Counted from the stretch's first letter, positions 23,953 to 35,723 are shown. The stretch: DNA of 45,913 nt from Priapulus caudatus (GCF_000485595.1 NW_014577556.1:171305-217217), one strand, 5' to 3'. Program-made: numbers and translations. Notes: generated by a model not told the origin, from the letters alone.

Positions 23953-24162
23953 CCAATATTTACCATATCCAAACTAAATACACTCAATATTTACACTAGG
24001 CTGCAATAGTTTCAAGCTCATTCATGACCAGGATTACATTAATCAGAAATGACTTAAAATGATCACTTTCAATTAAAGCAGCCACAACTAAATGATAACT
24101 CAATAATCTCTGTATAAACTACGATTTAGAAAAATATTGCTAATCTGTGTTTTCTACTTATA
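22922..24162. other. Region between converging K2P and TBP genes
   Basis: This must hold both 3' untranslated regions. I see only AT-rich sequence and a TA microsatellite at 23928-23952. No clean AATAAA was found in a convincing place for either gene. Confidence 0.5.
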
Positions 24163-24239
24163 CTATTGCTTTTTGAAACCTTTTAGAATAGGATATATGT
24201 TGTCGAAGGCTTCATAGATCTCATTTCTCACTTTTGCAC
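24163..24239 (-). CDS. TBP: TBP coding exon 6: C-terminus and stop
   Basis: Acceptor GATATTTTAG ends at 24240. The exon encodes [20 protein letters not shown] then GFKKQ and TAG at 24165-24163. It lies 1.9 kb from exon 5; that intron holds repeat-like sequence. Confidence 0.95.
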
Positions 24240-27200
24240 CTAAAATATCAAAGGAATGAAAAGGGGTATTAAATTTACAATATTCCTATGTTCAGCACAT
24301 ATATGTTTAGCAATATATGACAAACTTGTTATTTTCTGCCCAAAACTATAGAAACATTGATTTGTTTTATGACCTAATCTGTTAAGAATGATGGTCAGTT
24401 ATTCCAGGTTGTTTTTTGTCAAATCTATTCGTCTCTAAATCATCACCCATATTTCATTCGATGTGGAACTTGGGTAAGTATAGGTGCAGTGTGGTCCACG
24501 AGGGGTTTTAACATGTAAGGCCGACAGGTTTGAGTTTTGAGCCGACAGGTTTGAAAATCGCCGACAGGTTTGGATTTCGGGCCGACAAGTTTGAAATATC
24601 AAAGCAAGAACGTACGCGTAGTCACATCGCGCGCTTGTAGCATACACTATTACAGTCTATGACACTGTTTTACTCTGTGCATGAGCTCCCCCTTATCGGC
24701 ATGACGGGCAGTCGAGTCATACAGTGCGTCTACGTCTTCTGAGCTGCTTGCTCTGATTCATGCGCACACATGCCTGCGCACGCGCCTGTGTGCGTGCGTG
24801 CGCGCGTGCCTGTGTGTGCATGCGTGTGTGCCTGCAGACGTGTCTACGTAGACCGGTAGGACCAACGACCCGTAAGATTATAGAACGGTAATCCATGGAA
24901 AATCGTAAATTGAATTCACACGTTTATTTTTGCGTGCCGGCCGTGTGTCATTCCCGATTGTAGCTTTTTCCTCAATTCCAGGAGAGAGTTTTGCCGTCGC
25001 TCTCTCATAGTCAATCGGTGCCCACCCCCTACATTTCAGTAGTGATTAGCACCACGCGACTGAAACAATCGTGCCCCCCCCACCATGCTTCAATCAATGC
25101 CACCCCTGCCAGCAGGCACGTACGCAGCGTTGATGTGCACAGCCGCAGACGCGTGCCTCGCGGGCCGCTTTTTTCGGCGACCTTTGAAAATATAATATAT
25201 ATAATTGAGAATGTCGTGCAATAGCACCCTGGCTCAAAGGATGTTAGGAATATTGCACAACTAGAAATTTTTTAGTTGTCCAATCGGGCAACTAGCCAAA
25301 TGAATAATTTGTCCGGCATAGACTTTCACTTGTCCTGAGCCTCATATCATAGGGCTTCGCAATCCGCCATGAATAAAAAACAGCTAACAATAACCAGCCT
25401 ATTTCATCAGATTCCTTCTAACAAGGAGGAGACAACAAATGCTTGCACGTAGTAGCAGTAGCATCACTGACAATGAAGAAATAGAATACTCAACCTAAAT
25501 TATTTTGAAATATAGGTCATAAATTTTGTGCAAAAATGCTCCAAAATAAGACATTGCACCAGAGAGCATCTAAAACCGCTGAGCTTCCAGGGCCCTTAAG
25601 CGGGCCCTGGACCCCGGCTGCAAGGGGCTTCGCAACCATTCACAATCATAATTTAACATAATATCTAGAGTACTCCTCTAAAGTTCCCAGTTTAACATGT
25701 TTGAATTTTAGGTTGTGGACCACCATGATAGGTGACTACATATAGAATGAATGAATCGGGGAAAACCAGGCTAGAAGGCCAAACCAGTCTCCTCATGGAC
25801 ATAGTTAATAGGACAGCACTGCTGGGGTGCAAGGGAGTTGAACAGCTATGTGGTTTTTAGGTTGTGTGTTTTCTCTGGCAGCATGTATTTACTGTCTGGC
25901 AGAAATACAATTTATAACCCTCCCATAGATAATGCAAAAAACACTAGGGAGGATTTGATACTATGAAAAGGCAGGCTACACATGAGAATACATGAAATAT
26001 AATGGCTATCCCTGTAAAGGCCATTCACAATTATAAACATTGCAAACATACCAACCCTCTGTTGGACAGTGGGGTCACTGACACTATTGCCACACCAAAA
26101 TCCCAAGACATAAAACATCCACAGAAAAAAAGTATACAGATCAAGTTTTTATATACACAAATATCTTACCTGTCAGAACAACCTTTCCTGACACAAAGAT
26201 AAGTAGTACTATTCTGGGTTTAACCATTCGGTAGATCAGACCCGGGAAAAGTTCAGGCTCATAACTGAAATGACATTAGAAAACAATGTTAAGAAACCTG
26301 TTTATTATTATTCTCAGCAACAGTAATATTTAGAACCACACTACAAATACTGTGGCACCAATAAGGTAATGTAGTCTCACCTTGAGAATTGGCTATGTTT
26401 CAGGACGAGACCTTCTAATCGGATTGGAAACTTTACATCACAGCTGCCAACCATGTTCTGAATCTTAAATTCTAGGAACTTTGCCTGTAAATAGAAGAGG
26501 AAATTTAACCTGGAATAAAATACTTACTGCTTGACTAACTGACACATCAACAGCCACTCTCATTGATTCTGATGGATTGTAATAAAATACTTATCCCAGT
26601 CATATCCTACCCACAATATTTGTGCAATTTTTCTATTATCTCATTGGATTGCAGCAGCAAGTACAAACCAAGCAATTCTAACAGCAGCCCATACATATTG
26701 TGTAACAAGATAACTGATACTTACTGGAAAACCAAGTTTTTGAACGACCCTTGCATACTTTCTGGCTGCTAATCTTGACTCCTCTTCACTAAAATGAAGT
26801 TACAACAGATATATTATTCAATTGTATATACAGCTCATCATAATGTATATGATGATATATGTAAGCACATATTTTACAAATAGAACAATATAGTTATAAT
26901 AGAATGGTAAATTAATTTTAACCACTGACAATCCACTGGAGATATGAGCATTGACTATATTGTTATGTAGGAATATAACAAACTCATTTATTTTAGGGAG
27001 CTCTAAATAATATCATTAGATATAGCAACCATATGCAGTAAAAATTAGGACGAATTCATTCATAATCAGTTCAAAATTTAATTTGTTGAATTTAAAAATG
27101 ACTCTAACTTCCATAATATGCACCTCTTTGCTCCTGTGCAAACCATTTTCCCTGAGCTGAATATCAGAGCTGTGGTCCTGGGATTTCTGATTCTCATAAT

Positions 27201-28391
27201 GACAGCAGCAAAGCGCTTTGGGTTGTACTCAGCATTTCTTGCATGCAGAGCTATTTTCTTTAGGTCCAGTTTGCAGCCAAGATTAATTGTTGAGACAATG
27301 TTCCTGTAAGTCAGGACATCGACACACATTTAAATAGCAGTTGGTGGTATCTTGCTCCATGGTGTATGGCATATTTCATGCAAAATTGTAACTGTATATA
27401 ATATAAAACGCAAATTATCTCATATTCACAAACTAGAAATGGCAGTTGTAGCCAACTACATGTACCCCCCGCGATCTAGTATGAATAAAATATCTCCTCC
27501 GTAAGGACGTACAAGGTAGGTAAAGTGAAATAAGTCACAAAGACAAAGGTTTGTTACACATCTCATCTGCCTCAGATGTGCAAGTATGTCAAATTTGGTT
27601 ACCCTAGGGGGCTGGGGGGGAGGTCAAATAAAGGTTGCAGTGACCTGGTTTTGGTACGTGACACACCTTCTCCCCAATATGTGTAAGGATACCAAGTTTG
27701 CTCGCACTAGGTCAATTAGGGGGCGAGTTATAGAGCAGAAGGGAAATATGATCAAGGTCAAGGGCAAGGTCAAATAAAGGTAGCAGTGACCTGGTTTTGG
27801 TACGTGATACACCTTCTCCCCAAGATGTGTAAGGATTCCTGGTCGCGCTAGGTCAATTAGGGGCCGAGTTATAGAGCGGAAGGGAAATATGATAAGGTCA
27901 AGGTCAAGGTCAAATAAAGGTTGCAGTAACCTGGTTTTGGTACGCCACACACCTTCTCCCGAAGATGTGTAAGTATACCAAGTTTGGTCACGCTAGGTTA
28001 ATTTAGGGTCGAGTTATAGAGCGGAAGGGAAAGTGTCTGTGGCGGCGGCTGGACAGACATGAAACCATAGTATCCCCGCCGACTTCTTCACGGGGGATAC
28101 AATTAAACCACTATAAATCCAGTATTGTTATGACTGAATATTATCATAGTAAGCCATACAACTAAACACAAATACACACAGACACTTGTAGCTACAAAGA
28201 TATCCAATGAAACTAGAAAGGTTATGCTTTATATATTACACTTACTGCAGCTGTGGAACGATACCAGAGCTTTCCTGAGAGATAGGTGTGAAAGGTGTCA
28301 TTGGTGTCATGGGTGGTCCAGGAGTTGGTGGGTACATGTTAGACATAACACTAGATGGCGCTGGTGGGAATGCCACTGTTGCCGGTGACAT
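24163..28391 (-). CDS. TBP: TATA-binding protein, six coding exons
   Basis: TBP is the saddle-shaped nuclear factor that binds TATA elements and nucleates RNA polymerase I, II and III initiation complexes. Coding exons on the minus strand are 28391-28246, 27303-27124, 26788-26725, 26484-26381, 26264-26170 and 24239-24163; they total 666 bases, 221 residues, and all junction phases agree. The conserved core starts at about residue 44 ([15 protein letters not shown]) and holds both direct repeats. The four phenylalanines that in TBP wedge into the minor groove are visible in [23 protein letters not shown] and LLIFVSG. The protein ends LKGFKKQ. The N-terminal part is only about 43 residues, is rich in P, M and T ([12 protein letters not shown]) and has no polyglutamine run. 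Its first exon follows an acceptor three bases before the ATG, so a 5' exon, untranslated or coding, lies upstream and was not found. No frameshift or stop is present. Confidence 0.97.
24240..26169. other. Last intron of TBP
   Basis: Contains four GCCGACAGGTTTG units at 24520-24595, a GTGTGCGTGCGTGCGCG tract near 24790, and AGGGCCCTTAAGCGGGCCCT near 25590, which resembles remnants of DNA transposons. No exon is seen. Confidence 0.4.
26170..26264 (-). CDS. TBP: TBP coding exon 5: second core repeat
   Basis: Acceptor GTCATTTCAG ends at 26265 and donor GTAAGA begins at 26169. The exon encodes [20 protein letters not shown] and [12 protein letters not shown]. It ends in phase 1, which fits the last exon. 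Confidence 0.96.
26381..26484 (-). CDS. TBP: TBP coding exon 4: start of second core repeat
   Basis: Acceptor CTATTTACAG ends at 26485 and donor GTGAGA begins at 26380. The exon encodes [20 protein letters not shown] and continues to LVLKHSQFS, beginning the second repeat. Confidence 0.96.
26725..26788 (-). CDS. TBP: TBP coding exon 3: end of first core repeat
   Basis: Acceptor TTCATTTTAG ends at 26789 and the donor GTAAGT begins at 26724. The exon encodes [19 protein letters not shown] then GFP, the helix that closes the first core repeat. Confidence 0.96.
27124..27303 (-). CDS. TBP: TBP coding exon 2: first core repeat
   Basis: Acceptor CTGACTTACAG is followed by [31 protein letters not shown] and [15 protein letters not shown]. 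The donor GTGCAT begins at 27123; phase 2. The match to the TBP core is essentially complete along the exon. Confidence 0.97.
27475..28105. repeat. Tandem interspersed repeat in TBP intron 1
   Basis: Units of about 140 bp contain GGTCAAATAAAGGTTGCAGT then GACCTGGTTTTGGTACG, and recur from about 27622, 27770 and 27908. The block ends CCCCGCCGACTTCTTCACGG GGGATAC-like. It looks like an internally tandem SINE-type repeat, class not established. Confidence 0.7.
28246..28391 (-). CDS. TBP: TBP coding exon 1: short N-terminal region
   Basis: A T-rich acceptor ends at 28395 (minus strand), giving ATA then ATG at 28391-28389. The donor GTAAGTG begins at 28245. The exon encodes 48 residues plus two bases, ending SSGIVPQLQ, the border of the conserved core. 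The MTPMTPFTP motif matches the TP-rich motif before the core of other animal TBPs. Confidence 0.93.
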
Positions 28392-29200
28392 TATCTAAAA
28401 AAACATACATTCAAAAATGAAATGCACTGACCCTACAATCCTAGAACATACAAAGCACAGAAACTTCTGTTGGTATCACTCAATAATGTTCCTACCAAAG
28501 TTAACCACTCAAGGACTGTGCAATAGCAGAATATAGGCTCATGTTACGATTGTGTCACAAAGTGGCTACACATTCGGATAATTTTTGTGATTTTGTGCCT
28601 ATGCTATATAATGCACAGTGTACAAAAACTATACGTTATCAAAAAGGGTTAGAATTAGGTTACAGTTAGCTGTTAGGGCAAGAATCACATGCAGGGTTTC
28701 TTATACATAAGAGGCACAGTGGCGCACCGTTTAACATCGCCGTTGTGAAAATGTTTCTGTATTTACTGATAAGTCTATCCTGTATCTATATACCTATAAT
28801 ATAAGTATATCAATACATCCTGTATTTGAATCCATCATGTGCGTTTTTTTCCCAAACTGGCCATTACCTCCTTTGTCTAATTTTCCCTCAGAAGAAACCC
28901 TGACATGAATTTGAAATTCTGCCATATATTATATATAAGTTTACACTAGATGAAAAAATCTGACTGTATAGATTACACCAATGGTAAATAAAATTATCCT
29001 ATCTTTCAACTGCATGTATCATTGTATGTATAGTAATACCATACATGAAATAAAGAATCTGTTCGAGAAAAACACATTTGGCACATGAAATTCTGTGACA
29101 TGAATCACATTTTTACACTAACTACCAGTATTGGAGATGAATTCCATGTTTACAGTCACGTTAGACAGTACGTGCATACAAGTTGTGTTCAACAATATAT
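28392..29200. other. Upstream of TBP coding exon 1
   Basis: This should hold the 5' untranslated exon and perhaps the promoter of TBP. No donor or core promoter could be picked with confidence. Confidence 0.35.
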
Positions 29201-29205
29201 TATTG

Positions 29206-30045
29206 CCTAGCTCTACCGGTGTAGCCTCTTCGCTCCCGCTACAGGGCTATAATACAACCTATGACGAGAATTGGAGAAGAATGTTAACAGTGTGGCTGGC
29301 AACGCTGTACAGTTTGCAGCACAAGGAAAAATCACCCTAGCCCGCAACATAAACTTATAATCTTTAGACGGCCAGCTACAAATTCAGATTTAAATCGCCA
29401 TAACGTGACCAAATTGGCCCCTTTATGTAAAGTAAACGATCGCACGACCAAACTACGCATCCATATTTGAATTAAACGATCGTGGGCCTCTTGCATTTTT
29501 CCAGAGAAGGGTGGACGGTCTTCCACCACCACCACATGGGTTACTGTTGATACATATTCGTTACAGTGTCAGTAATACATTTGGCAAGTAATTGAACACA
29601 ATAAGTGATTTAATTCACTGCCCCCAAGACACCATCCACCCCTCCCTGGAAAATGGGAGCACCAACATGGATGTGTGCTTTGCTTGGCTGATCGTTTCTA
29701 TTCCATAAAGGGGCCAATATGCCATTATGGTCATGTTATAATTATTTAAATGTGAATTTCTAGCTGGCCGGCTAAAGAATATAAGTTTATGTTGCAGGGT
29801 AGGGTGATTTTTTATTGTGCTAAGGACGACCCAATCATAGCAACCTGTTTAGCACCCCGGATTAGTTTAGCACATATGCGAAAACACATTTACGGGGTCC
29901 CAAACTATGATTGTGCCAATAATATGCCCAGCCATGCTGTAAACATTCTTCTTGGATTCCTGCCATAGGTTGTAGCACAGCCCTGTAGTGGGAGCAAAGC
30001 CAAAGGGGCTACACAAGTAAAACTGATAATTGCCCAGCTAGGTGC
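29206..30045. repeat. Large inverted repeat (about 840 bp) upstream of TBP
   Basis: The left arm at about 29206-29435 pairs with the right arm at about 29700-30045. Shared blocks include AACATAAACTTATA, GGCCAGCTA, GGCCCCTTTAT, CTACAGGGCT and ACAACCTATG. The arms differ by small indels, so this is an old foldback or long-inverted-end element. The left-arm ORF is not a gene. Confidence 0.75.
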
Positions 30046-30316
30046 ACTGGGTTGTCGGCCGGATGCACGAGTATTACTGCCTATACATGTATGAGTGACA
30101 ACATTTACAAAGCCCTTAAAAATCTCAGTTGGGAATGTATCCAGTATGGATTGCCAAACTTTGCGTCGTCCTTATTTGATGTCACCCTTTTTAAAACCTC
30201 AAACTCTTACGAATCGTGAATCGAAATCATCAGACCATGACATCTAGGCTTTAGTTGTCCACAAGCAACATCTTCACCGACTAAATTGATCAATAACAAC
30301 ACAAGATCATTCAGAC
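30046..30316. other. Spacer before LINE
   Basis: No feature recognised; it may include the LINE 5' part. Confidence 0.3.
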
Positions 30317-30944
30317 ATGTCTCATCAAGCACTATGCCAGACTATAATTTACATGCGTCAACAGTTGATATTAAACATACTACACCACCCTAGTTTCACA
30401 GTCACAGAACAGCAAGTTGTACAAAAGAGTCACCATCAGAGAGATGATATACCACTAAAACTCATAGTCATTAACTGCCAATCAGTAGTTGACAAGATAC
30501 CCTTGTTAGAAAACATGGCAGAAGCCACAAGTGCAGATATCATTATATATGCACAGAATCATGACTAAAAGCCAACCACCTGTCCACGAAAATCTTCCCA
30601 GCCAATTGTAAAATATTCCGGAAAGATTGGCAAAATCGACACGGAGGTGGAGTCTTTATATTAGTAACTAACAAATATGAATGCTCTGAACCGTAAGAAC
30701 TCAAAGTGAAAGACAATTGCGAGTTATTATGGATACAACTTAAGATGGCAGGATCAAAATACCTGTATGTAGGTTCCCTCTACCGACCATCAGATGCAGG
30801 TGATACTGAATATCTCACTACTCTTCAGACTAGTCTGCCACCGATACCCCAAGATGCACATATTTGGTTAGGAGGGTACTTTAATCTGGGAGACATTAAT
30901 TGCCCAGGGTGATGAAAGTGTAAAACCATATAAGGTAACCATAT

Positions 30945-31078
30945 TTGTTCTAAGAAGAAATCATTGGCGATATTAAGTAGCTGATGTGATGAGCCTGATT
31001 TGGTTGCATATATATGCAAACAAATCAGGCTCATCACATCAGCTACTTAATATCGCCAATGATTTCTTCTTAGAACAA
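30945..31078. repeat. 134-bp near-perfect palindrome in LINE endonuclease
   Basis: The arms 30945-31002 and 31021-31078 are 58 bases and perfectly complementary, around an 18-base spacer that is itself palindromic (TTGCATATATATGCAA). The right arm is normal endonuclease coding sequence (SGSSHQLLNIANDF); the left arm is its inverted copy. Confidence 0.95.
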
Positions 31079-31552
31079 GTCGTTACCGAACCTACTAGAA
31101 TCACAGAAACAACCGAAAAAATACTGGACTTATTCTTCACCAACAATAAGTCCCTATTTAACAAATGTCAAGTGATACCGGGAATCTCAGACCATGAAAC
31201 TGTATGTACATTGAATCTAGCCTCAGACCTATAAGAACCAAAACACCCCCAAGAGATGTATACTTATAAATATTAACTTATATAAAAAAGCAGACTATGA
31301 TACTCTGAAACTTGAGTTTAAGAACATGCAAGACGAATTTATTGATATGGAGACAGCTAATGACCATATTGAGAATATCTGGGGAGTATTTAAATCAAAA
31401 CTGATAGCACTTATGGAAAAGCATATATATATATATACCAACAAAAACAATAAGAGGAAACAAAAACAAGAAACCATGGATCTATCACAAAATCAAATCC
31501 TGCATAAAAAGAAGAAATAAACTCTATAACAGAACTAGAGCACTCGGAGAGC

Positions 31553-31853
31553 ACAGACCTCCGCCAAGGCAGCTGAATTCTCTCAATGTGAAATTTTTTA
31601 TTAATTAATTAATTAAGTGGAAAAATGAATGAATGAATTAATTAATTAAATAATTAATTGGATCCGGATTAGTGCGAGCGTGCAGGTGGGAGAGAACTGT
31701 GGTTGCCCCTTAGCCTGTGTTTGTAAGTCTACAGCCAGCGCACCTAGCGGAAGTGAACTGAAACGTGCATGGTAACACACACACACACAAACCAACACTC
31801 AATGGCACGCCAGTGAAAACATAACCTCCGCCACGCCTCTGGCGGAGGTAATA
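31553..31853. repeat. Interspersed repeat family B, copy 2, inside LINE
   Basis: Bounded by ACCTCCGCCAAGGC and, inverted, ACCTCCGCCAGAGGC, with GTGAAAACATAACCTCCGCC near the end. It separates LINE coding sequence that continues on both sides. ATTAATTAATTAA runs lie inside. Confidence 0.7.
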
Positions 31854-32604
31854 ACAGAATGAAAAAGTCCAAGGAAGCATCAGATATCCGAAAGTACAAA
31901 GAGAGTAAAAAAGCGGTACAAAAAGCAGAAAGAAACTCCTACTGGAAGTATTTCAATAATATTATTGAGGTGAGAGACCCAGAGCACCACCTACCAAACA
32001 GAAACGCTTCTGGAACTATATCAAGTCATTTAGGAAAGACAGTACAGGTATTACCGTATTACACCACTTAAGGATAATGGCATGCTATTTAACAAAGCCA
32101 AAGATAAAAAAACATCTTGAACAGACAATAAGAATCTGTATTCACCAAAGAGGATGCTTGTAATATACCAAAACCAACTGTAAAAGAATATCCATCCATG
32201 CCTAACATATCGGTGACGACAGAAGCGGTAACAAAGCTCCTCATAAAATGCAACCCAAACGAGGCTTCCGGTCCAGATAAGATTCCTGCTAGAATCCTGA
32301 GAGAATGTGCTGTATAGAGCTAGCACCTTTGTTATATATGCATTGTATACAATGCCAGCCTCAGATGTGGAATGGCACCAAATGACTGGAAGCAAGCCAA
32401 TGTCACTGTGCTATTAAAAAGGGAGACTGATATGATGCAAGCAACTACAGACTGGTGTCACTGACATGTCCATGCTGTAAATTCTTGGAACACATCATCA
32501 GGGTGCGAAATTAACGGGAGTCCAGAGTCAAATACTCCCTGATTTACTGTCGGACTCCCTGATTTGACGCGGGGCGGGGGGAGGGGGTGTGGGAGGGGGA
32601 AGGG

Positions 32605-32706
32605 AGCTCTAATAGCAAAAGCAGTTCACTCCTTTGTTAACAGTCAACAAATCCATGTTTAACCCTCCTCTTGAGGGTCAAAAGGTTATCAGACACTTAC
32701 TCTTCA
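32605..32706 (-). repeat. Repeat family A, distal end of copy 3
   Basis: Reversed, it reads GAAGAGTAAGTGTCTGATAA, CCTTTTGACCCTCAAGAGG and ACATGGATTTGTTGACTG, as in copy 1. Its other end is at 43378-43456. Confidence 0.8.
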
Positions 32707-32754
32707 CAGAGAGAGAGCGCGCGAGAGAGAGGGATAGAGAGGGAGAGAGACAGA

Positions 32755-32843
32755 TACCCCGTACAGACTGCAGAATTTGATATTATATCAAACTGGCGCG
32801 CACCAGTCTAATACCATATCAAATTTGTAATCTGTACGGGGTA
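32755..32843. mobile_element. Short MITE in GA-rich tract
   Basis: TACCCCGTACAGA and its inverse bound 89 bp with arms of about 28 bp around GGCGCGCACC. TA at each end suggests a TA target. It sits in a GAGAGAGA tract (32707-32870). Confidence 0.7.
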
Positions 32844-33399
32844 GGAGAGACAGACAGACAGAGATAGAGAGCGCGCGGGTGGAAAGGCGGGGTGGGAACA
32901 TTATATACACATGTGTTACATTGACGACAAGACGTATTTATAGCGCTACGTCTATCAATGCCACCCACTCATCTTGTGTGTCGGAAGATGACAAGAGCTC
33001 CCGCACGTTTCACCCGCGACTATCTCTTGACTTTATCCCTTTATCTCTCCGGCTCGCATGAACACGGCATTGATACGCATAAAGTTATCCATATAACAAC
33101 ATATAATACAAATAATATGGCTCTTGAATTGTACCTCGTATTGCGCATTAGAATCCAGAGAGACATGATACAAGATTGCGTGGCACAGCTTTGCTGTTGA
33201 TCCTGAGCGCTGCGCGCGGATGAGACGCGCAGTTCCGCGGGATATGCGCACGCGACCGCGGGGATGTTCAAGTATGAAGCGCTATCCGCAGTGGAGACGT
33301 GCGCCAAATTCGAGGCCCGGCGCACGTCTCCACAGCGGTCAGCAGATGGTCTGTAGTTTTAGAAGATGACAATGATTATATGGACGATATTCTATAAAA

Positions 33400-33940
33400 T
33401 TGGAGATTATAAAACAGTAAAAAAATCGCTCAGTCATGCTCCAGATTAGCCACAAGTTCCATTCTCGCTTAACACTACATTGGCTACTGTTCCTACGACG
33501 TGTAACAGTCGGAGAGCCTGGTCGGTTTAGCCCCAGATTAGCTGAATCAAAAAGATTAGAATTTAATATGAACAAAACAAATATAATGGTTATATAAAAT
33601 TCACAAACAAAGAAAGGATCGAGGGGATTAATAGGCAACCAAGTAATCAAAAAATGCACGAAATATTCATACCTAGGAGATTTAATTAATAATATAGGAG
33701 GTTATAACGTATGATAAGAGTCCGAACTGAAAAATGTAGGTTAAGGGGAATAATTATTATATGGGCAAAAGAGCAAAATTGTGGAAATCATACTATAGAA
33801 GCAAGAGTGAAATTATGCGAATACACAGTTTTACATTTCTTCCTAAATAACAGTGAAACATGGACTAACTTAACTAAGGAAGAAGTAAACATGTTGGAGG
33901 ATATACAAAATGATCCAAGAGATGGCGCTGTGGCATGTAA
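33400..33940 (+). pseudogene. Fragment of a second LINE reverse transcriptase (C-terminal part)
   Basis: Translation in shifted frames gives a YSYLGDLINNIGGY-like motif at about 33660-33705, then ARVKLCEYTVLHFFLNNSET and WTNLTKEEVNMLEDIQ at about 33800-33910. These resemble the thumb and C-terminal part of endonuclease-type LINE RTs. It is too broken to classify and differs from the LINE at 30317. Confidence 0.5.
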
Positions 33941-35398
33941 ACATTGGCTTCGGAAGCGAGTTTTTTTGCCGAAATGTTTACTGAATGACGACAGCGAGTG
34001 AAAATGCAGAAATCTTTTCTCTTCGATGCGAAATGCATCGGCCGGGCATTTCATTATTTACAAAATGTCAACGGGCTGGCAGTAGGTACAGGAGTCAGCT
34101 CACGTTGTTTACGCCCCATTCATGCCCATCAACGAATAAGGCGGGACTTAAATTATTGTGCTTACAGATATGCAAAAATGCAACAAAAGAACTTAGCACT
34201 GTGCGCAAAACAGCGTGTTATATTAGTATTTGTGCCAAACTCCATCGTATGAAACCGAATTCTAGCCTAGCAGAATGGCCTAGTTCCTGAGATCGGCGAT
34301 TCCATGCTCTAATAGTATTGTACCTAAAAGTTATAAGAGAGAGGCGCGGCGTAGACTGTGATTGGAAGACACAAAGTGTCAATCCTCGGCGAACACACCT
34401 GCTGTCCTTTAGACCCACACTCACCTCCATGCCTAAATGAACATTGACACATTATCCATGTTCGCACGTCTGTGACGTACAGAACTCTGCTTTAGTAGTA
34501 GGAACTCGATCGTAGGAGTTCTATCACGGCATTACGACTGCAGGTTTGGTCAGTAGTACAGATTTACAGGATTCGACATTAAGAAAAACTGCTACTTTTT
34601 TCCACTAGAAGAGATGATAGCTGCAAATTCAAGTTTAGAGTCCCATCGTGTGACAGTCGCAAAAGAAGCACAATTATGAATCAAGTTAGACGTTAGCAGC
34701 GACCTCACGCATAGTTTATCGCATGGAATGTTCTCTCTGGAAATGATACGTATATCGCTCGCTCACTGCACTATCTATGTCCCGATTGCCCATCACCCCA
34801 CGCTTTCCTCGCCTTTTTCTCAAGTTACATCCGCGCCCCCTCTCCCCAATTGCTGCCCTAATTTTCCCCCTTTTCTCCCATTATCCGCTCTTTCCCCTCT
34901 CTCCGCGCTTTCATGCATCACCCAAGGCGTGCACGGCGCACATGCGCAGTTGATCGATCACCGACATTATAAACTGCACAAGCATCACGACTTCCAGCAT
35001 CAATACTTGCACTATTCCCATTACACTTCTATACTCCTCAAAATGACACCAACCTATGGATCGAGAACCTCCACCCGATTTCTTTCCTATCCCTCTCCCA
35101 ACCTGCCCATGCTCCTCTCCCCGTCTCTTCCTCCTTCCGACCCCACTCTCGTCTCCTCTCTCTCGAGATCTCATCTCATCTGCTTCTCTCATATCTCTCT
35201 GCACCTCCTGTCCGCATCTCCGTCTCTCGATAGTCCGATCTCCGCTAGCAAACATAGGTAACCCGTGGATCTATGTCCCCCATCGCCTATGGTCCTACAT
35301 GGTCTATAGACTCCTAACAGTCCAAGGTGTCTAAAAACACAGTGTCACAGATTTGTCGATAACCAAATCAGGTTACAGTCCCAGTAGTTCGATACGCG
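33941..35398. other. Interior of the CAGGG element, no gene established
   Basis: Holds a pyrimidine-rich tract at 34780-35230 (its long ORF is composition-driven) and unassigned sequence. A perfect 15-bp hairpin, GTGGAGACGTGCGCC, lies just before, at 33290-33333. Confidence 0.35.
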
Positions 35399-35408
35399 NN
35401 NNNNNNNN
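35399..35408. other. Assembly gap (10 N) next to (AC)n
   Basis: Ten N followed by an AC microsatellite at 35409-35434. The true length is unknown. Confidence 0.95.
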
Positions 35409-35550
35409 ACACACACACACACACACACACACACATACGCGGTAATGGGTTGTCAGCTATATTATTTGATCGAATATTTACCTAAATATTGATAACGCTC
35501 GGTGCGTCGATGATAACTCTTTCTGCAAAGATTTGCACACGACAGCAAAT

Positions 35551-35558
35551 TATAAAAG
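35551..35558 (+). promoter_or_regulatory. Candidate TATA box
   Basis: TATAAAAG stands 173 bases before the ATG of the signal-peptide exon at 35724, leaving room for a 5' leader of about 140 bases. It is a perfect core match; use as a promoter is inferred. Confidence 0.5.
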
Positions 35559-35723
35559 CACCGATGACGATGCATCGCAGCGTATATTGACGTTGCAAGA
35601 ACGACGGACCAGTCGCCAACGTTGTTGTCTGTGTGCGTGCGTGTGCATTCGTTCCCTCGTGTCTCTCCCTCTCGCTACACTCCGTGTGCAGATATACCAC
35701 TCTAAACAGCGACTTGAGCAATC

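Larger units (their letters stand above)
30317..32498 (+). mobile_element. LINE (CR1/jockey-like) 5' half: endonuclease and start of reverse transcriptase
   Basis: The reading frame, broken by frameshifts and stops, shows the endonuclease start INCQSVVDK near 30474, then ESxLKANHLS, HGGGVFILV, GSLYRPSD at about 30776, and the catalytic SDHETV at about 31187. After a linker come DIRKYKESKKAV at about 31883 and the first RT motifs near 32260-32480 (ASGPDKIPARIL, RLVSLTCPCC, KFLEHII). The frame is interrupted by a palindrome at 30945-31078 and repeat B at 31553-31853, and stops at 32498 where an 11-kb element is inserted. It is a dead copy. Confidence 0.88.

Noticed and set aside
34728-35261. 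177-residue plus-strand ORF as a gene
   Set aside because: It follows a pyrimidine-rich tract, is S/P/L-biased without domains, and has an equally long antisense ORF.
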